Positions 49,855-58,392 of a DNA stretch of 64,000 nucleotides are shown piece after piece. Origin of the DNA: Propionibacteriaceae bacterium (GTDB lineage: Bacteria; Actinomycetota; Actinomycetes; Propionibacteriales; Propionibacteriaceae). The DNA lies in NCBI GenBank assembly GCA_027492545.1, contig JAPUEL010000076.1, positions 107,858-171,857 of the forward strand, read 5' to 3'. A program made the position numbers and the translations under genes. Below the pieces are notes generated by a model. The model did no database searches. It was given only the letters and a program-made list of their open reading frames with translations, and was not told the origin of the DNA. Each line of letters opens with the position of its first letter. Positions within the stretch are counted from its first letter, which is position 1.

Positions 49855-51531
49855 TCAGCGCACCCGCAGCGACCAGGGAAGGCTCAACACCCCATGGCCG
49901 TGCAGCCCCACCCGCGCCGCGAGCCCCGCGAGGACAGCCTCGGCATCAGGGAGGCCGACGCCACCCGCGGAGGTCTCGCTGGAGGTGGCGGGCTTGATCA
50001 GCGCGAGCACGCCCGAGTCCCCCTGGTGGGCGAGCTTGACGGCCGCTGGATCCAGCCCTGCGAGCGCGCACACGCGCTCCACCGCGACCCGTCGGCCCCC
50101 GATGTGGTCCACGAGCCCGCGCTCCTTCGCATCGGCCCCGGTCCACACCCGCCCTCGGGCCAGCGTCTCCAACTGGGCGTACTCCATGCCCCGGTCCTGC
50201 GCCGCGAAGGTGGTGAAGTCCAGGTAGACCCGGTCCAGCCAGGCGTTGAGGCGTGCCCAGTCCTCGTCCGAGAACCGTGAGGCGTCGGACAGGAAGGAGG
50301 CGCTCTCCCCGATGGGCAGGGCCTCGCGGATGAGGCCGAGCTTGTCGTAGAGCCCCTGTGTGACCATCTTGCCGCCCAGGACCCCGATGGAGCCGGTGAG
50401 GGTGGCGGCGTGGGCGACGATCTCATCGGCGGGCATGGCGACGTAGTAGCCGCCGGAGGCCGCGACATGGCCCATCTGCGCCACGACAGGCTTGCCGGAC
50501 TCGCGCAGCCGCAGGACGGAACGCCGGATGAAGTCAGAGGCGACGGCGGACCCGCCTGGGGAATCGACGTCGAGGATCACGGCCCTCACGTCGTCGTCGC
50601 GCAGCGCGGAGCGGAGGTGCTCGTCGACGACATCCGCCCCTGCCTGCTCGCCGCCCATGGGGCTGCGTTGCCCACGCCCGGTCACGATGGCGCCGTGCAC
50701 GGAGACCACAGCCACCTTCGGCTGGCTCCGCTGCAGCTTCCGCTTCAGCGCGGCCTTCGAGGTGTACCGGTGCGCGAACAGGAGGTGCTCGGGCTGCGCG
50801 TCCCACGCCTCCAGGGTCTCGGCGTACGCCTCGTCGCGGTAGCCGATCCTGTCGATGAGTCCGAGTTCGTGGGCCCGCTCAGGGGTGACCGGCGCCGCGT
50901 TGACGCCCTCCCACACCTTCTCGACCGGGAGCCCACGACGGCGGGCCACGGCCGCGACGATCCCGTCCACCAGCGACTGGCCGAGGCGCCGCATCATCTC
51001 GCGGTTGGCCTCGGTGACGTGATCGGCCGCGTAGGTGTCCGCGGCGGACTTGTACTCGTGGCGCTGCCCGAACTGGGGCTCCACGCCCACCTTCTCCAGC
51101 AGTCCGCGCAGCAGGGTGATGCTGAGCTCGACTCCCCCGATGCTCAACATGCCGGTGGGCTGCACCCAGATCTGGTCCGCGGCGACGGCGAGGCGGTAGG
51201 CCGCCAGCCCGCCGGAGAGCTCCCCGAAGGACTCGGCCCAGGCCATCGTCTGCTTCTTCTCGCCGAACTTCTCCACCAAGCCGGCGATCTCCTCGATGTG
51301 GGCCAGAAGGGTCTGCGACGGGACGGCGTGCACGATGAGCCCGACGACGCGGGGGTCCTCCGCCGCGTCCGCCAGGTGCTGGCGGAGGGCGCCGAGGGTG
51401 GCGCTGTTGATCAACTGGATGGCCTGGAGGGGGTTGGTGGGCCTGGCCACCAGCACTCCGCGGGCCATGTCGAGTTCCAGCACGATCGGCTTGTCACCGA
51501 CGAGATTGCCCACCACATCCTTGAAACCCAT
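49855..51531 (-). CDS. sppA: Signal peptide peptidase SppA, 67K type
   Basis: 558 residues, two tandem S49 domains. Catalytic Lys161 (EYKSAADTY) sits in the first and nucleophile Ser359 (HVAASGGYY) in the second, as in E. coli SppA where the dyad is split across the repeats. DVDSPGGSAVASD precedes the serine. There is no clear N-terminal membrane anchor, unlike the E. coli enzyme, so it may be peripheral or cytoplasmic. ATG at 51531 is leaderless after TATGCT. Confidence 0.92.
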   Translation of the reverse strand: MGFKDVVGNLVGDKPIVLELDMARGVLVARPTNPLQAIQLINSATLGALRQHLADAAEDPRVVGLIVHAVPSQTLLAHIEEIAGLVEKFGEKKQTMAWAESFGELSGGLAAYRLAVAADQIWVQPTGMLSIGGVELSITLLRGLLEKVGVEPQFGQRHEYKSAADTYAADHVTEANREMMRRLGQSLVDGIVAAVARRRGLPVEKVWEGVNAAPVTPERAHELGLIDRIGYRDEAYAETLEAWDAQPEHLLFAHRYTSKAALKRKLQRSQPKVAVVSVHGAIVTGRGQRSPMGGEQAGADVVDEHLRSALRDDDVRAVILDVDSPGGSAVASDFIRRSVLRLRESGKPVVAQMGHVAASGGYYVAMPADEIVAHAATLTGSIGVLGGKMVTQGLYDKLGLIREALPIGESASFLSDASRFSDEDWARLNAWLDRVYLDFTTFAAQDRGMEYAQLETLARGRVWTGADAKERGLVDHIGGRRVAVERVCALAGLDPAAVKLAHQGDSGVLALIKPATSSETSAGGVGLPDAEAVLAGLAARVGLHGHGVLSLPWSLRVR

Positions 51532-51538
51532 GCCGCCC

Positions 51539-51544
51539 AGCATA
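51539..51544 (-). promoter_or_regulatory. -10 hexamer TATGCT, leaderless sppA
   Basis: TATGCT on the minus strand ends 7 nt before the ATG at 51531. The in-frame ATG at 51543 lies within this hexamer. Confidence 0.6.
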
Positions 51545-51550
51545 GACGCC

Positions 51551-51588
51551 GCCGGCGGCGCCCCCTCGGATGAGGAGACGCCGCCGGC
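51551..51588 (-). terminator. Hairpin after tkt
   Basis: GCCGGCGGCG (51551-51560) pairs with CGCCGCCGGC (51579-51588) around an 18 nt loop, 18 bp beyond the tkt stop and directly upstream of the sppA -10. Confidence 0.55.
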
Positions 51589-51606
51589 AAGCGGTGCGGG
51601 GGTGAG

Positions 51607-53661
51607 TCAGAGGACGGACTTCGCGGTGGCCACCACGTTGTCGACGGTGAAGCCGAACTCCTCGAAGCACTTGTTGCCGGACGCCGAGGCGCCGAAGTGC
51701 TCGATGCTGACCGAGGCACCCTTGGCGCCGAGGTACTTCGACCATCCCATGGCGATGCCGGCCTCGATGCTGACCCGGGCGGTGACGGCCGCCGGCAGCA
51801 CGGACTCCTTGTACTCGGCCGTCTGCTCGTCGAACCACTCCTGGCACGGCACCGAGACCACGCGGGTGGGGATCCCCTCGGCCTGCAGTGCCTCCTGGGA
51901 GGCCAGCGCCAGCTCCACCTCGGAGCCGGAGGCCAGCAGGATCACAGCCACGTCACCGTCGGCTTCGCTCACCACGTAGGCGCCGTTGGCGACGCCCTCC
52001 GCGGAGGCGAACTTCTCGCCGCGCGGGATGGTGCGCAGGTCCTGCCGGGACAGGATGATGCCGGCCGGACGGTCGGAGCGGCGCAGGATCTCGCCCCAGG
52101 CCACGGAGGTCTCGTTGGCGTCCGAGGGGCGGACGACGTCGAGGCCGGGGATGGCGCGCAGCGAGGCGAGGTGCTCGATGGGCTGGTGGGTGGGGCCGTC
52201 CTCGCCGACGCCCACCGAGTCGTGGCTCCACACGAACACCGTCGGCACGCCCATGATGGCGGCGAGGCGCACGGCCGGGCGCATGTAGTCCGCGAACACC
52301 AGGAAGGTGCCGCCGTAGGCGCGGGTGAGGCCGGAGAGGTTGATGCCGTTGAGGATGCCGCCCATGGCGTGCTCGCGGATGCCGAAGTGCAGCGTGCGGC
52401 CGTAGGGGTTGCCGGGCCAGTCGTGCGTGACGCGCTCCTCGGGGAGGAAGCTGGGCTCGCCCTTCATCGTCGTGTTGTTGGAGCCCGCGAGGTCTGCGGA
52501 CCCACCCCACAGCTCGGGGAGCTGCGACGCGAGCGCGGAGAGCACCTCGCCTGACGCGGCGCGGGTGGACTTCTTGCCCTCCTCGAATACCGGCAGGCTC
52601 AGGTCCTCCGGCAGCTTGCGGGCCGCGGCGCGCTCCAGCAGCGCGACGCCCTCCGGGTTGGCGGCCGCCCAGGCGGCGTACTTCTCGTCCCAGGCCGCGC
52701 GCGCCGCACGGCCGCGCTCGGCGGCGTTGGCGCGGGTGTAGTCGACGATGGCCTGGTCGACGGCGAACGGCTCCTGCTCGAACTTGAGCGCGTCCTTGAG
52801 TGCCGCGATCTCGTCGCCGCCGATCTTGGAGCCGTGGACCGCGTGCATGCCCTGCTTGTTGGGCAGCGGCCAGCCGATGACGGTGGTGAGCTTGATGAAG
52901 CTGGGCTTGTCGGTGACGGCCTTCGCGGCCTCGATGGCGGCGTAGAGCGCCTCCATGTCCTCGACGTACCGGGTGCCTCCGTTGGTCCAGTCCACGCTCT
53001 GGACGTGCCAGCCGTAGGCCTCGTAGCGGGCGTTGACGTCCTCGGTGAAGGAGATGTCCGTCTCGCCCTCGATGGTGATGCGGTTGTCGTCGTAGATCAG
53101 CGTCAGGTTGCCCAGGTTCTGGGTGGCGGCCAGCGACGAAGCCTCCGACGAGATGCCCTCCTGGAGGCAGCCGTCGCCTGCGATCACGTAGATCTGGCGG
53201 TCGAACACCGACTCGCCGACTGGGGCCTCCGGGTCGAAGAGGCCGCGCTCGCGGCGGGCGGCCATGGCCATGCCGACGGCGTTGGAGATGCCGGCGCCCA
53301 GGGGTCCGGTGGTGCACTCCACGAACTTCGTGTGGTGGTACTCGGGGTGCCCGGGTGTCTTGGAGCCCCAGGTGCGCAACGACTTCAGGTCCTCGATCTC
53401 CAGCCCAAGTCCGCCCAGGTAGAGCTGCGTGTACTGCGTCAGCGACGCGTGGCCGGCCGACAGCACGAACCGGTCGCGGCCGAGCCACAGGTCGTCGGTG
53501 GGGTCGGTGTTCATCACCTTCTGGTAGAGGAGGTAGGCCACCGGCGCGAGCGAGATGGGCGTTCCGGGGTGTCCGTTGCCAACCTTCTCGACGGCGTCGG
53601 CGGCGAGGATGCGGGCGGTGTCGACGGCTCGGGAGTCCTGTTCGGTCCACTCAAGAGTCAC
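51607..53661 (-). CDS. tkt: Transketolase
   Basis: TPP-dependent two-carbon transfer in the pentose phosphate pathway. 684 residues. N-terminal PP domain with VGNGHPGTPISLAPVAY (His) and IAGDGCLQEGISSEA (TPP/metal); middle Pyr domain with FGIREHAMGGILNGI (catalytic Glu) and VWSHDSVGVGEDGPTHQP; C-terminal domain from about 540. GTG start at 53661. Confidence 0.97.
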   Translation of the reverse strand: MTLEWTEQDSRAVDTARILAADAVEKVGNGHPGTPISLAPVAYLLYQKVMNTDPTDDLWLGRDRFVLSAGHASLTQYTQLYLGGLGLEIEDLKSLRTWGSKTPGHPEYHHTKFVECTTGPLGAGISNAVGMAMAARRERGLFDPEAPVGESVFDRQIYVIAGDGCLQEGISSEASSLAATQNLGNLTLIYDDNRITIEGETDISFTEDVNARYEAYGWHVQSVDWTNGGTRYVEDMEALYAAIEAAKAVTDKPSFIKLTTVIGWPLPNKQGMHAVHGSKIGGDEIAALKDALKFEQEPFAVDQAIVDYTRANAAERGRAARAAWDEKYAAWAAANPEGVALLERAAARKLPEDLSLPVFEEGKKSTRAASGEVLSALASQLPELWGGSADLAGSNNTTMKGEPSFLPEERVTHDWPGNPYGRTLHFGIREHAMGGILNGINLSGLTRAYGGTFLVFADYMRPAVRLAAIMGVPTVFVWSHDSVGVGEDGPTHQPIEHLASLRAIPGLDVVRPSDANETSVAWGEILRRSDRPAGIILSRQDLRTIPRGEKFASAEGVANGAYVVSEADGDVAVILLASGSEVELALASQEALQAEGIPTRVVSVPCQEWFDEQTAEYKESVLPAAVTARVSIEAGIAMGWSKYLGAKGASVSIEHFGASASGNKCFEEFGFTVDNVVATAKSVL

Positions 53662-53794
53662 AGTGCTGGGTTCCTATCTGGTGATCTGCGACGACCGGGC
53701 AGGGCCTCGGCGCCAATGTGCCCCATCAGGATATCCTGCGCCGTTCTCGGGACCGTCTCGGTTCCCACCTGTTGCCTCCGCTCTGAGCAGATGC

Positions 53795-54304
53795 TCACCG
53801 CAATGAGTCGGCCGTGATCGGCGGTGCAGCGGACCACGGGAAGACGATCCAGTCGTCGGTCTGCTTCCACACGAAGTCCGGCTCCACCAGCGTGCGCGAT
53901 TTGGCGTACAGGACGGCGCTGCGCACCTCCGCCCCGAAGCCGCGCAGCAGCTTCATCACCAATCCCAGGGTGCGGCCGGAGTCCGCCACGTCGTCGACCA
54001 CGAGGATCCGCTTGCCCGCGATGGACTCGGTGTCCATCATGGGGGCGAGCAGGATGGGGTCCGGCAGGGTCTGCGCCACGTCGGTGTAGAACTCCACGTT
54101 GATGACATCGGTGAGTTTGACGCCCAGCGCGTAGGTGAGGCCGCCCGCGACCGGCATGCCGCCCCGCGCCACCGCCACGATGATCGACGGCTCGAACCCG
54201 GACACCGCGACGAGGCCGGCCAGCTCACGCTGTGCTGCGCCGAAGCCCTCCCACGTCAGAATCTCCTTGTGGGTCAGATCGCTCGCGTCAGCGTGAAAGG
54301 CCAT
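53795..54304 (-). CDS. Purine phosphoribosyltransferase (Gpt/XGPRT-like)
   Basis: 169 residues, type I PRTase fold. The PRPP-binding loop is ILVVDDVADSGRTL and the beta-strand SIIVAVARGGMPVAGGLTYALG precedes it. The C-terminus (DFVWKQTDDWIVFPWS) has the Trp-rich hood seen in xanthine/guanine or hypoxanthine phosphoribosyltransferases. Purine salvage in the cytoplasm is likely; exact base is uncertain. Leaderless ATG at 54304. Confidence 0.87.
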   Translation of the reverse strand: MAFHADASDLTHKEILTWEGFGAAQRELAGLVAVSGFEPSIIVAVARGGMPVAGGLTYALGVKLTDVINVEFYTDVAQTLPDPILLAPMMDTESIAGKRILVVDDVADSGRTLGLVMKLLRGFGAEVRSAVLYAKSRTLVEPDFVWKQTDDWIVFPWSAAPPITADSLR

Positions 54305-54310
54305 GCCGAC

Positions 54311-54316
54311 AGACTA
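54311..54316 (-). promoter_or_regulatory. -10 hexamer TAGTCT, leaderless phosphoribosyltransferase
   Basis: TAGTCT on the minus strand ends 6 nt before the ATG at 54304. Confidence 0.55.
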
Positions 54317-54320
54317 ATGC

Positions 54321-54812
54321 TCACAGCACATGGGTCATGAACACCACGTCGAGCCACCTGTCGAACTTCCTGCCCACCTCCGGCAGGCGCCCCGATTCGA
54401 CGAAGCCGAGCTTGCGGTGGAACGCCAGCGAGTCCTCGTTGGAGCCGTCGACGACCCCCACCATCACGTGCACGCCCCGGCCCCTGGCGTAATCGAGCAG
54501 GGCCAGCATCAGCATCCGCCCCCCGCCCGCGGCGCGGCGGCCCGACCTGATGTAGACGCTGTGCTCAACCGTGTGCGCGTAGCCGGCCAGGGGGCGGAAC
54601 TGGCCGTAGCTGGCATAGCCGATGACCTCGCCGTCGTCCTCGAGGACGAGGACCGGACACTCCGCGCCGGTGAGCCGCTCGAACCAGGCCCGCCTGTCGT
54701 CCACGGTGACGGGGTCCAGGGCGTACGAGGCAGTGGTGCCCACGACCGCCTCGTTGAAGATCTCGGTGATGGCCGGCAGGTCTCGGCTCTGGGCGGGACG
54801 GATGGTCGGCAT
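54321..54812 (-). CDS. GNAT N-acetyltransferase, PAT/MnaT type
   Basis: 163 residues matching the phosphinothricin/L-amino-acid N-acyltransferase group: IRPAQSRDLPAITEIFNEAV...TASYALDPVTVDDRRAWF, EHSVYIRSGRRAAGGGRMLMLALLDYARGRG, NEDSLAFHRKLGFVESGRLPEVGRKFDRWLDVVFM. It probably acetylates an amino acid or analogue. Leaderless ATG at 54812, after TACGAT; an in-frame ATG at 54872 lies upstream of the promoter. Confidence 0.88.
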   Translation of the reverse strand: MPTIRPAQSRDLPAITEIFNEAVVGTTASYALDPVTVDDRRAWFERLTGAECPVLVLEDDGEVIGYASYGQFRPLAGYAHTVEHSVYIRSGRRAAGGGRMLMLALLDYARGRGVHVMVGVVDGSNEDSLAFHRKLGFVESGRLPEVGRKFDRWLDVVFMTHVL

Positions 54813-54818
54813 GGTGCC

Positions 54819-54824
54819 ATCGTA
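54819..54824 (-). promoter_or_regulatory. -10 hexamer TACGAT, leaderless PAT-like GNAT
   Basis: TACGAT on the minus strand ends 6 nt before the ATG at 54812. Confidence 0.55.
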
Positions 54825-54851
54825 TGGGCTGCTGCGCCAGTGTCGCGGGGG

Positions 54852-54857
54852 TAGCGT
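54852..54857 (+). promoter_or_regulatory. -10 hexamer TAGCGT, leaderless mutarotase-like gene
   Basis: TAGCGT ends 7 nt before the ATG at 54865; back-to-back with the GNAT promoter. Confidence 0.5.
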
Positions 54858-54864
54858 GACGGGC

Positions 54865-55674
54865 ATGACCATTCATGAGCTGCACGGCACCTGGGGGCGG
54901 GGGCGCGTCGCCGGACTGGGAGGCTGCGTCCTGTCCTGGGAGCCGGCCGGCCACGGCGAGGTGCTGTGGATGTCCGGGGAGGCCCAGCTGCGGGTCGGGC
55001 ACATGTGGCACGGCGGGATCCCGGTGTGCGCGCCGTGGTTCGGATCCGGGCGCGACGGGGTGGGCGTGCCCGTCAACCACGGCCTCGTCGCACGAGTCCC
55101 GTGGGCGCTGGACCTGCTGGAGCAGAGCGACGACGGGGCCCGGGTGGCGCTCACCCTGGACTCCCCCAGCGTCGCGCACCTGCCGGGAGCCGAGCTCTAC
55201 CCGCCGGACCTCGGCTATCGCCTGGACGCGAGGATGAGTCGGGATCGGCTCGACGCCGAGGTCACCGTGGTCAGCCCGACGCGCGAGGCGGTCGTGGACT
55301 TCGCGCTGCACCCGTACTTCGCGGTGGCTGCCCGCGGAGCATCGGTCACCGGCCTGGAGGGGGTTGCGTTCCGCGACTTCGCAGGCGACGCGGCCGTGGC
55401 GGTGGAGGACTCGCCCGTCGCGGTCGGGAGGCACCTGGACCGCGTGTACTCGGGCGCGCCGGCGCTGACCCTGCGGGACCCGGTGCGCAGCATCAGGCTC
55501 TCCGCCGACGGCGCCGCCAGCGTCATCGTGTGGAACCCCGGCCCCGGGGGCCGAGAGGTCGCCAGCGGGGAATGGACCGGCTTCGTGTGCGTGGAGTACG
55601 GCTGCGTGCAGGACAACGCGGTCACCATCCCCGCAGGCGGCAGCCACACCGTCGCGATGCACGTCGAGGTGTGA
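54865..55674 (+). CDS. D-hexose-6-phosphate mutarotase / aldose 1-epimerase-like protein (YeaD type)
   Basis: 269 residues, beta-supersandwich. Family motifs: VLWMSGEAQL, HGGIPVCAPWFGSG, VNHGLVARVPW with a catalytic His, ALHPYFAV (second His), and a C-terminal GFVCVEYGCV with the catalytic Glu. YeaD-type enzymes interconvert anomers of hexose-6-phosphates. Cytoplasmic. The ATG at 54865 is leaderless; convergent with the Nudix gene. Confidence 0.88.
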   Translation: MTIHELHGTWGRGRVAGLGGCVLSWEPAGHGEVLWMSGEAQLRVGHMWHGGIPVCAPWFGSGRDGVGVPVNHGLVARVPWALDLLEQSDDGARVALTLDSPSVAHLPGAELYPPDLGYRLDARMSRDRLDAEVTVVSPTREAVVDFALHPYFAVAARGASVTGLEGVAFRDFAGDAAVAVEDSPVAVGRHLDRVYSGAPALTLRDPVRSIRLSADGAASVIVWNPGPGGREVASGEWTGFVCVEYGCVQDNAVTIPAGGSHTVAMHVEV

Positions 55675-55748
55675 GCGAGGAACGCCCGGCTCAGGGGCGC
55701 AGCAGCGTCGACTCCCCGCCAACCCTCTGGCCTCTCGGCATGACCGGG

Positions 55749-56153
55749 CTAGAGGAGCGGCGCGATCGCCCCGGTGTAGAGCGGCGCAAGGGTGTGATCA
55801 GACCCGCCGCGCGCGACGGCGGGATCCGACCAACGCACGGCGTCGATCTCCGCGGCCGGCCGGACCGGGCCGAGGATCGGATCAGGCCACCTGAACACGT
55901 GCGCCACGACGGTGTGGTCCGGCTCGTTGGCCGCCGCGGCCTCGAAGAGGCCCAGGGGCTCGAGCCGGAGGGGGTCCAGAACAAGACCGAGCTCCTCGCG
56001 AACCTCGCGGGCGCCGCACTGTTCCGGCGTCTCGCCATCCTCGGGCTTGCCGCCGGGGTTCATCCACATCTCCGTGCCACGCTTGCGCACCAGCAGGACG
56101 TTGCCGGAGGGGTCGCACACCACCACCGCCGTCACGTGGATGCGTCGCTCCAT
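55749..56153 (-). CDS. Nudix hydrolase
   Basis: 134 residues. A complete Nudix box GGKPEDGETPEQCGAREVREELGL gives the Mg-binding helix. N-terminus HVTAVVVCDPSGNVLLVRKRGTEMWMNPGG. Hydrolyses a nucleoside-diphosphate-linked substrate that cannot be specified. Start ATG at 56153, 7 nt after TACCCT. Confidence 0.92.
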   Translation of the reverse strand: MERRIHVTAVVVCDPSGNVLLVRKRGTEMWMNPGGKPEDGETPEQCGAREVREELGLVLDPLRLEPLGLFEAAAANEPDHTVVAHVFRWPDPILGPVRPAAEIDAVRWSDPAVARGGSDHTLAPLYTGAIAPLL

Positions 56154-56160
56154 GGGCGCG

Positions 56161-56166
56161 AGGGTA
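56161..56166 (-). promoter_or_regulatory. -10 hexamer TACCCT, leaderless Nudix gene
   Basis: TACCCT on the minus strand ends 7 nt before the ATG at 56153. Confidence 0.55.
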
Positions 56167-56207
56167 CCGCGTTAGGCTGATGGGAATCGAGCTGGGAGGG
56201 GGCCGAC

Positions 56208-56774
56208 GTGACCAGGGCTCTGATCGTCGTGGACGTGCAGGTGGACTTCTGTGAGGGGGGTGCGCTCGGCGTGGAGGGTGGCAACGCCGTGGCCGACGGG
56301 GTGGCGGCACTGCTGGCCGGGGACCACGGCTACCGGCACGTCGTGGCCACCCGCGACCATCACATCGACCCGGGAGCGCACTTCTCCGACACGCCTGACT
56401 TCGTCGACACCTGGCCGCCCCACTGTGTCGTCGGGACGCCGGGCCAGCAGCTGCACCCGGCGCTGCGCGGGTACGGCTTCGACGCCGTGTTCGACAAGGG
56501 CTCCTTCGCGGCCGCCTACTCCGGGTTCGAGGGAACCATCGGTGGCGCGGACGACGGGATCACTCTGGCGCAGTGGCTGGGCCGCCACGGCATCACGTCG
56601 GTCGACGTGTGCGGCGTCGCCACCGACTACTGCGTGCGGGCCACCGCCATCGACGCGGCGCGTGAGGGCTTCGACACCCGGGTGCTCGGGGCACTGGTGG
56701 CCGCCGTTCACCCGAGGGAGACCCCCCGCGTCGTCGAGGAACTGAGGAACGAGCGGGTCGAGTGGCTGGGCTGA
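56208..56774 (+). CDS. pncA: Nicotinamidase
   Basis: Deamidates nicotinamide to nicotinate in NAD salvage. 188 residues, isochorismatase-like fold. Catalytic triad Asp9 (VVDVQVDF), Lys97 (FDKGSF) and Cys142 (ATDYCVRAT); metal site ATRDHHIDPGAHF with the conserved His pair. GTG at 56208 with GGGAGGGGG upstream; a TAGGCT (56173-56178) could be its -10. Convergent with the CBS gene. Confidence 0.95.
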   Translation: MTRALIVVDVQVDFCEGGALGVEGGNAVADGVAALLAGDHGYRHVVATRDHHIDPGAHFSDTPDFVDTWPPHCVVGTPGQQLHPALRGYGFDAVFDKGSFAAAYSGFEGTIGGADDGITLAQWLGRHGITSVDVCGVATDYCVRATAIDAAREGFDTRVLGALVAAVHPRETPRVVEELRNERVEWLG

Positions 56775-56783
56775 GGGCCCCGA

Positions 56784-57212
56784 TCAGCTCTGGACGTACT
56801 TGATCAGGTACTCCTGCTCGGTCTGCAGCTGGTCGATGCGGCTCTTCACGATGTCGCCGATGCTGACGATGGCCACGAAGTGACCCTCCTGCACCACCGG
56901 CATGTGGCGGGTCCGGTACTCGGTCATGGCCGCCGCGACACTGGCGATGTCGTCGTCGGGCACGCACACGTGCACGTCGCGGTCGAGGATCTCGCCGATG
57001 GAAGCGTCGAGCGCCGCAGCACCCCGCTCGCCCAGGGCGCGCACCACGTCGCGCTCCCCTGCGATGCCGCTGACGGTCTCATCGTCGTCGGTGATGACGA
57101 CGGCACCGATCCTGTGGTGGGTCATGAGTTTCACGAGGTCCGCGACGCTCTGGTCAGAGCGGGCGGTGATGACAGTAGAGCCCTTGCTGGCGATGACGTC
57201 GTTGATGCGCAT
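56784..57212 (-). CDS. CBS-pair protein
   Basis: 142 residues made of two CBS motifs (about 8-60, VITARSDQSVADLVKLMTHHRIGAVVITDDD; about 75-130, DVHVCVPDDDIASVAAAMTEYRTRHMPVVQEGHFVAIVSIGDIVK). Binds an adenine nucleotide, probably as a regulatory subunit or sensor. No catalytic domain. Partner unknown. Confidence 0.92.
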   Translation of the reverse strand: MRINDVIASKGSTVITARSDQSVADLVKLMTHHRIGAVVITDDDETVSGIAGERDVVRALGERGAAALDASIGEILDRDVHVCVPDDDIASVAAAMTEYRTRHMPVVQEGHFVAIVSIGDIVKSRIDQLQTEQEYLIKYVQS

Positions 57213-57250
57213 GGCTCACGGTATCGCCGTGGGCGGGCGGCGCGGTAGAG

Positions 57251-57272
57251 ATCCCACCGAAAGTGGCGGGAT
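57251..57272 (-). terminator. Bulged hairpin after serine acetyltransferase
   Basis: ATCCCAC pairs with GTG-(GC bulge)-GGGAT around a CGAAA loop, just 3' of the gene on the minus strand. Confidence 0.35.
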
Positions 57273-57274
57273 GT

Positions 57275-58108
57275 CTACCAGGCCTGAACCGGCTCCCGGG
57301 GCGCCTGGTCCTCGTCGTCGATGCTCTGGTCCATGTCGAAGGCGGGCAGCGCCGACGCGGGCACATTGACGATCTTCGCGGGCACGCCTGCCACGGTGGT
57401 GTGCGGGGGCACCTCGTGCAGGACCACCGATCCGGCGCCGATCTTCGCCCCCTCGCCGACGCGGATGTTGCCCAGCACCTTCGCGCCGGCGCCGATCATC
57501 ACGCCCCGGCCGATCTTGGGATGCCGGTCTCCCCCCTCCTTGCCGGAGCCGCCGAGGGTGACCTCGTGCAGCATGGAGAAGTCGTCCTCGACCACCGCCG
57601 TCTCGCCGATCACCACGCTGGTCGCGTGGTCGAACATGATCCCCTTGCCGATGCGGGCTCCGGGGTGGATGTCGACGGCGAACACCTCCGAGATCCGGCT
57701 CTGCAGATAGAGCGCCAGCGGCTTGCGGTCGTTCATCCAGTAGAAGTGCGCCACGCGGTAGGCCTGGATGGACTGGAAGCCCTTGAAGTACAGCAGCGGG
57801 TTGGCGTATCCGGGGCAGGCGGGATCCCTGGAGACAACGGCCTGCAGGTCGGCTCGGATGGCGCGCTGGATGCACTCGTCGTCGAGGATCACGTCGTGGA
57901 TGATGTCGCGCAGGCTGAGCGCCGGGAGGGTGGTGTTGTCGAGCTTCGCGGCCAGGATGAGGCTCAGCGCGTCCTCCAGGTCGGGCTGACTGAGCACGAC
58001 GGTGTGGAGGAACCCGGCGAGCAGCGGCTCGTGCGCCGCGGCCTCCGCGCACTCGCGCTTGATCGCCTCCCAGATCTGGTCGTCGGGGACGAGGCGGCTC
58101 GGATCCAT
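57275..58108 (-). CDS. cysE: Serine O-acetyltransferase
   Basis: Makes O-acetylserine for cysteine synthesis. 277 residues, the long E. coli-like form. The N-terminal helical domain (about 1-140) is followed by the left-handed beta-helix with hexapeptide repeats (about 145-240): DIHPGARIGKGIMFDHATSVVIGETAVVEDDFSMLHEVTLGG, with catalytic His residues. The C-terminus is extended and acidic and does not end in the Ile that docks into cysteine synthase, so tight complex formation is uncertain. AGGAG 6 nt before the ATG. Confidence 0.94.
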   Translation of the reverse strand: MDPSRLVPDDQIWEAIKRECAEAAAHEPLLAGFLHTVVLSQPDLEDALSLILAAKLDNTTLPALSLRDIIHDVILDDECIQRAIRADLQAVVSRDPACPGYANPLLYFKGFQSIQAYRVAHFYWMNDRKPLALYLQSRISEVFAVDIHPGARIGKGIMFDHATSVVIGETAVVEDDFSMLHEVTLGGSGKEGGDRHPKIGRGVMIGAGAKVLGNIRVGEGAKIGAGSVVLHEVPPHTTVAGVPAKIVNVPASALPAFDMDQSIDDEDQAPREPVQAW

Positions 58109-58169
58109 GCGGAACTCCTAGGGTGGTCTGACGCCTGCAACGTTACCCACCGTCGGTTCCGACCAGGCA

Positions 58170-58349
58170 TCAGTCCGCTGACGGCGAACCCTCTGGCGGT
58201 AGCGTGAGGACGACGGAGCCGGACTCGAGGTCGAGCGGCTTCGGGCCGGGCGCCCCCTGATCCTCCTCGACGACGAGGATCTTGTCGAGGTCGCGCTGCT
58301 GCCGCACGTACTCCAGCCCGGGCTGGAAGATCGACATGAAGTCCGACAT
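58170..58349 (-). CDS. Small conserved-looking protein, unknown function (59 residues)
   Basis: 59-residue ORF beginning MSDFMSIFQPGLEYVRQQRD, with a mid-section LVVEEDQGAPGPKPLDLES and C-terminus GSVVLTLPPEG. The strong ribosome site GGGAGGT is 6 nt before the ATG. The layout (short amphipathic head, G-P-rich linker, D-L-x-S-G-x-V strand) resembles small actinobacterial proteins of the DUF6191 type, but I am not certain. Lies between cysE and serA on the same strand; stop and start spacing allow one transcript. Confidence 0.6.
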   Translation of the reverse strand: MSDFMSIFQPGLEYVRQQRDLDKILVVEEDQGAPGPKPLDLESGSVVLTLPPEGSPSAD

Positions 58350-58392
58350 CGCACACCTCCCTGTGGTTCACCCACTGTAGGCGCCGCGAGCC

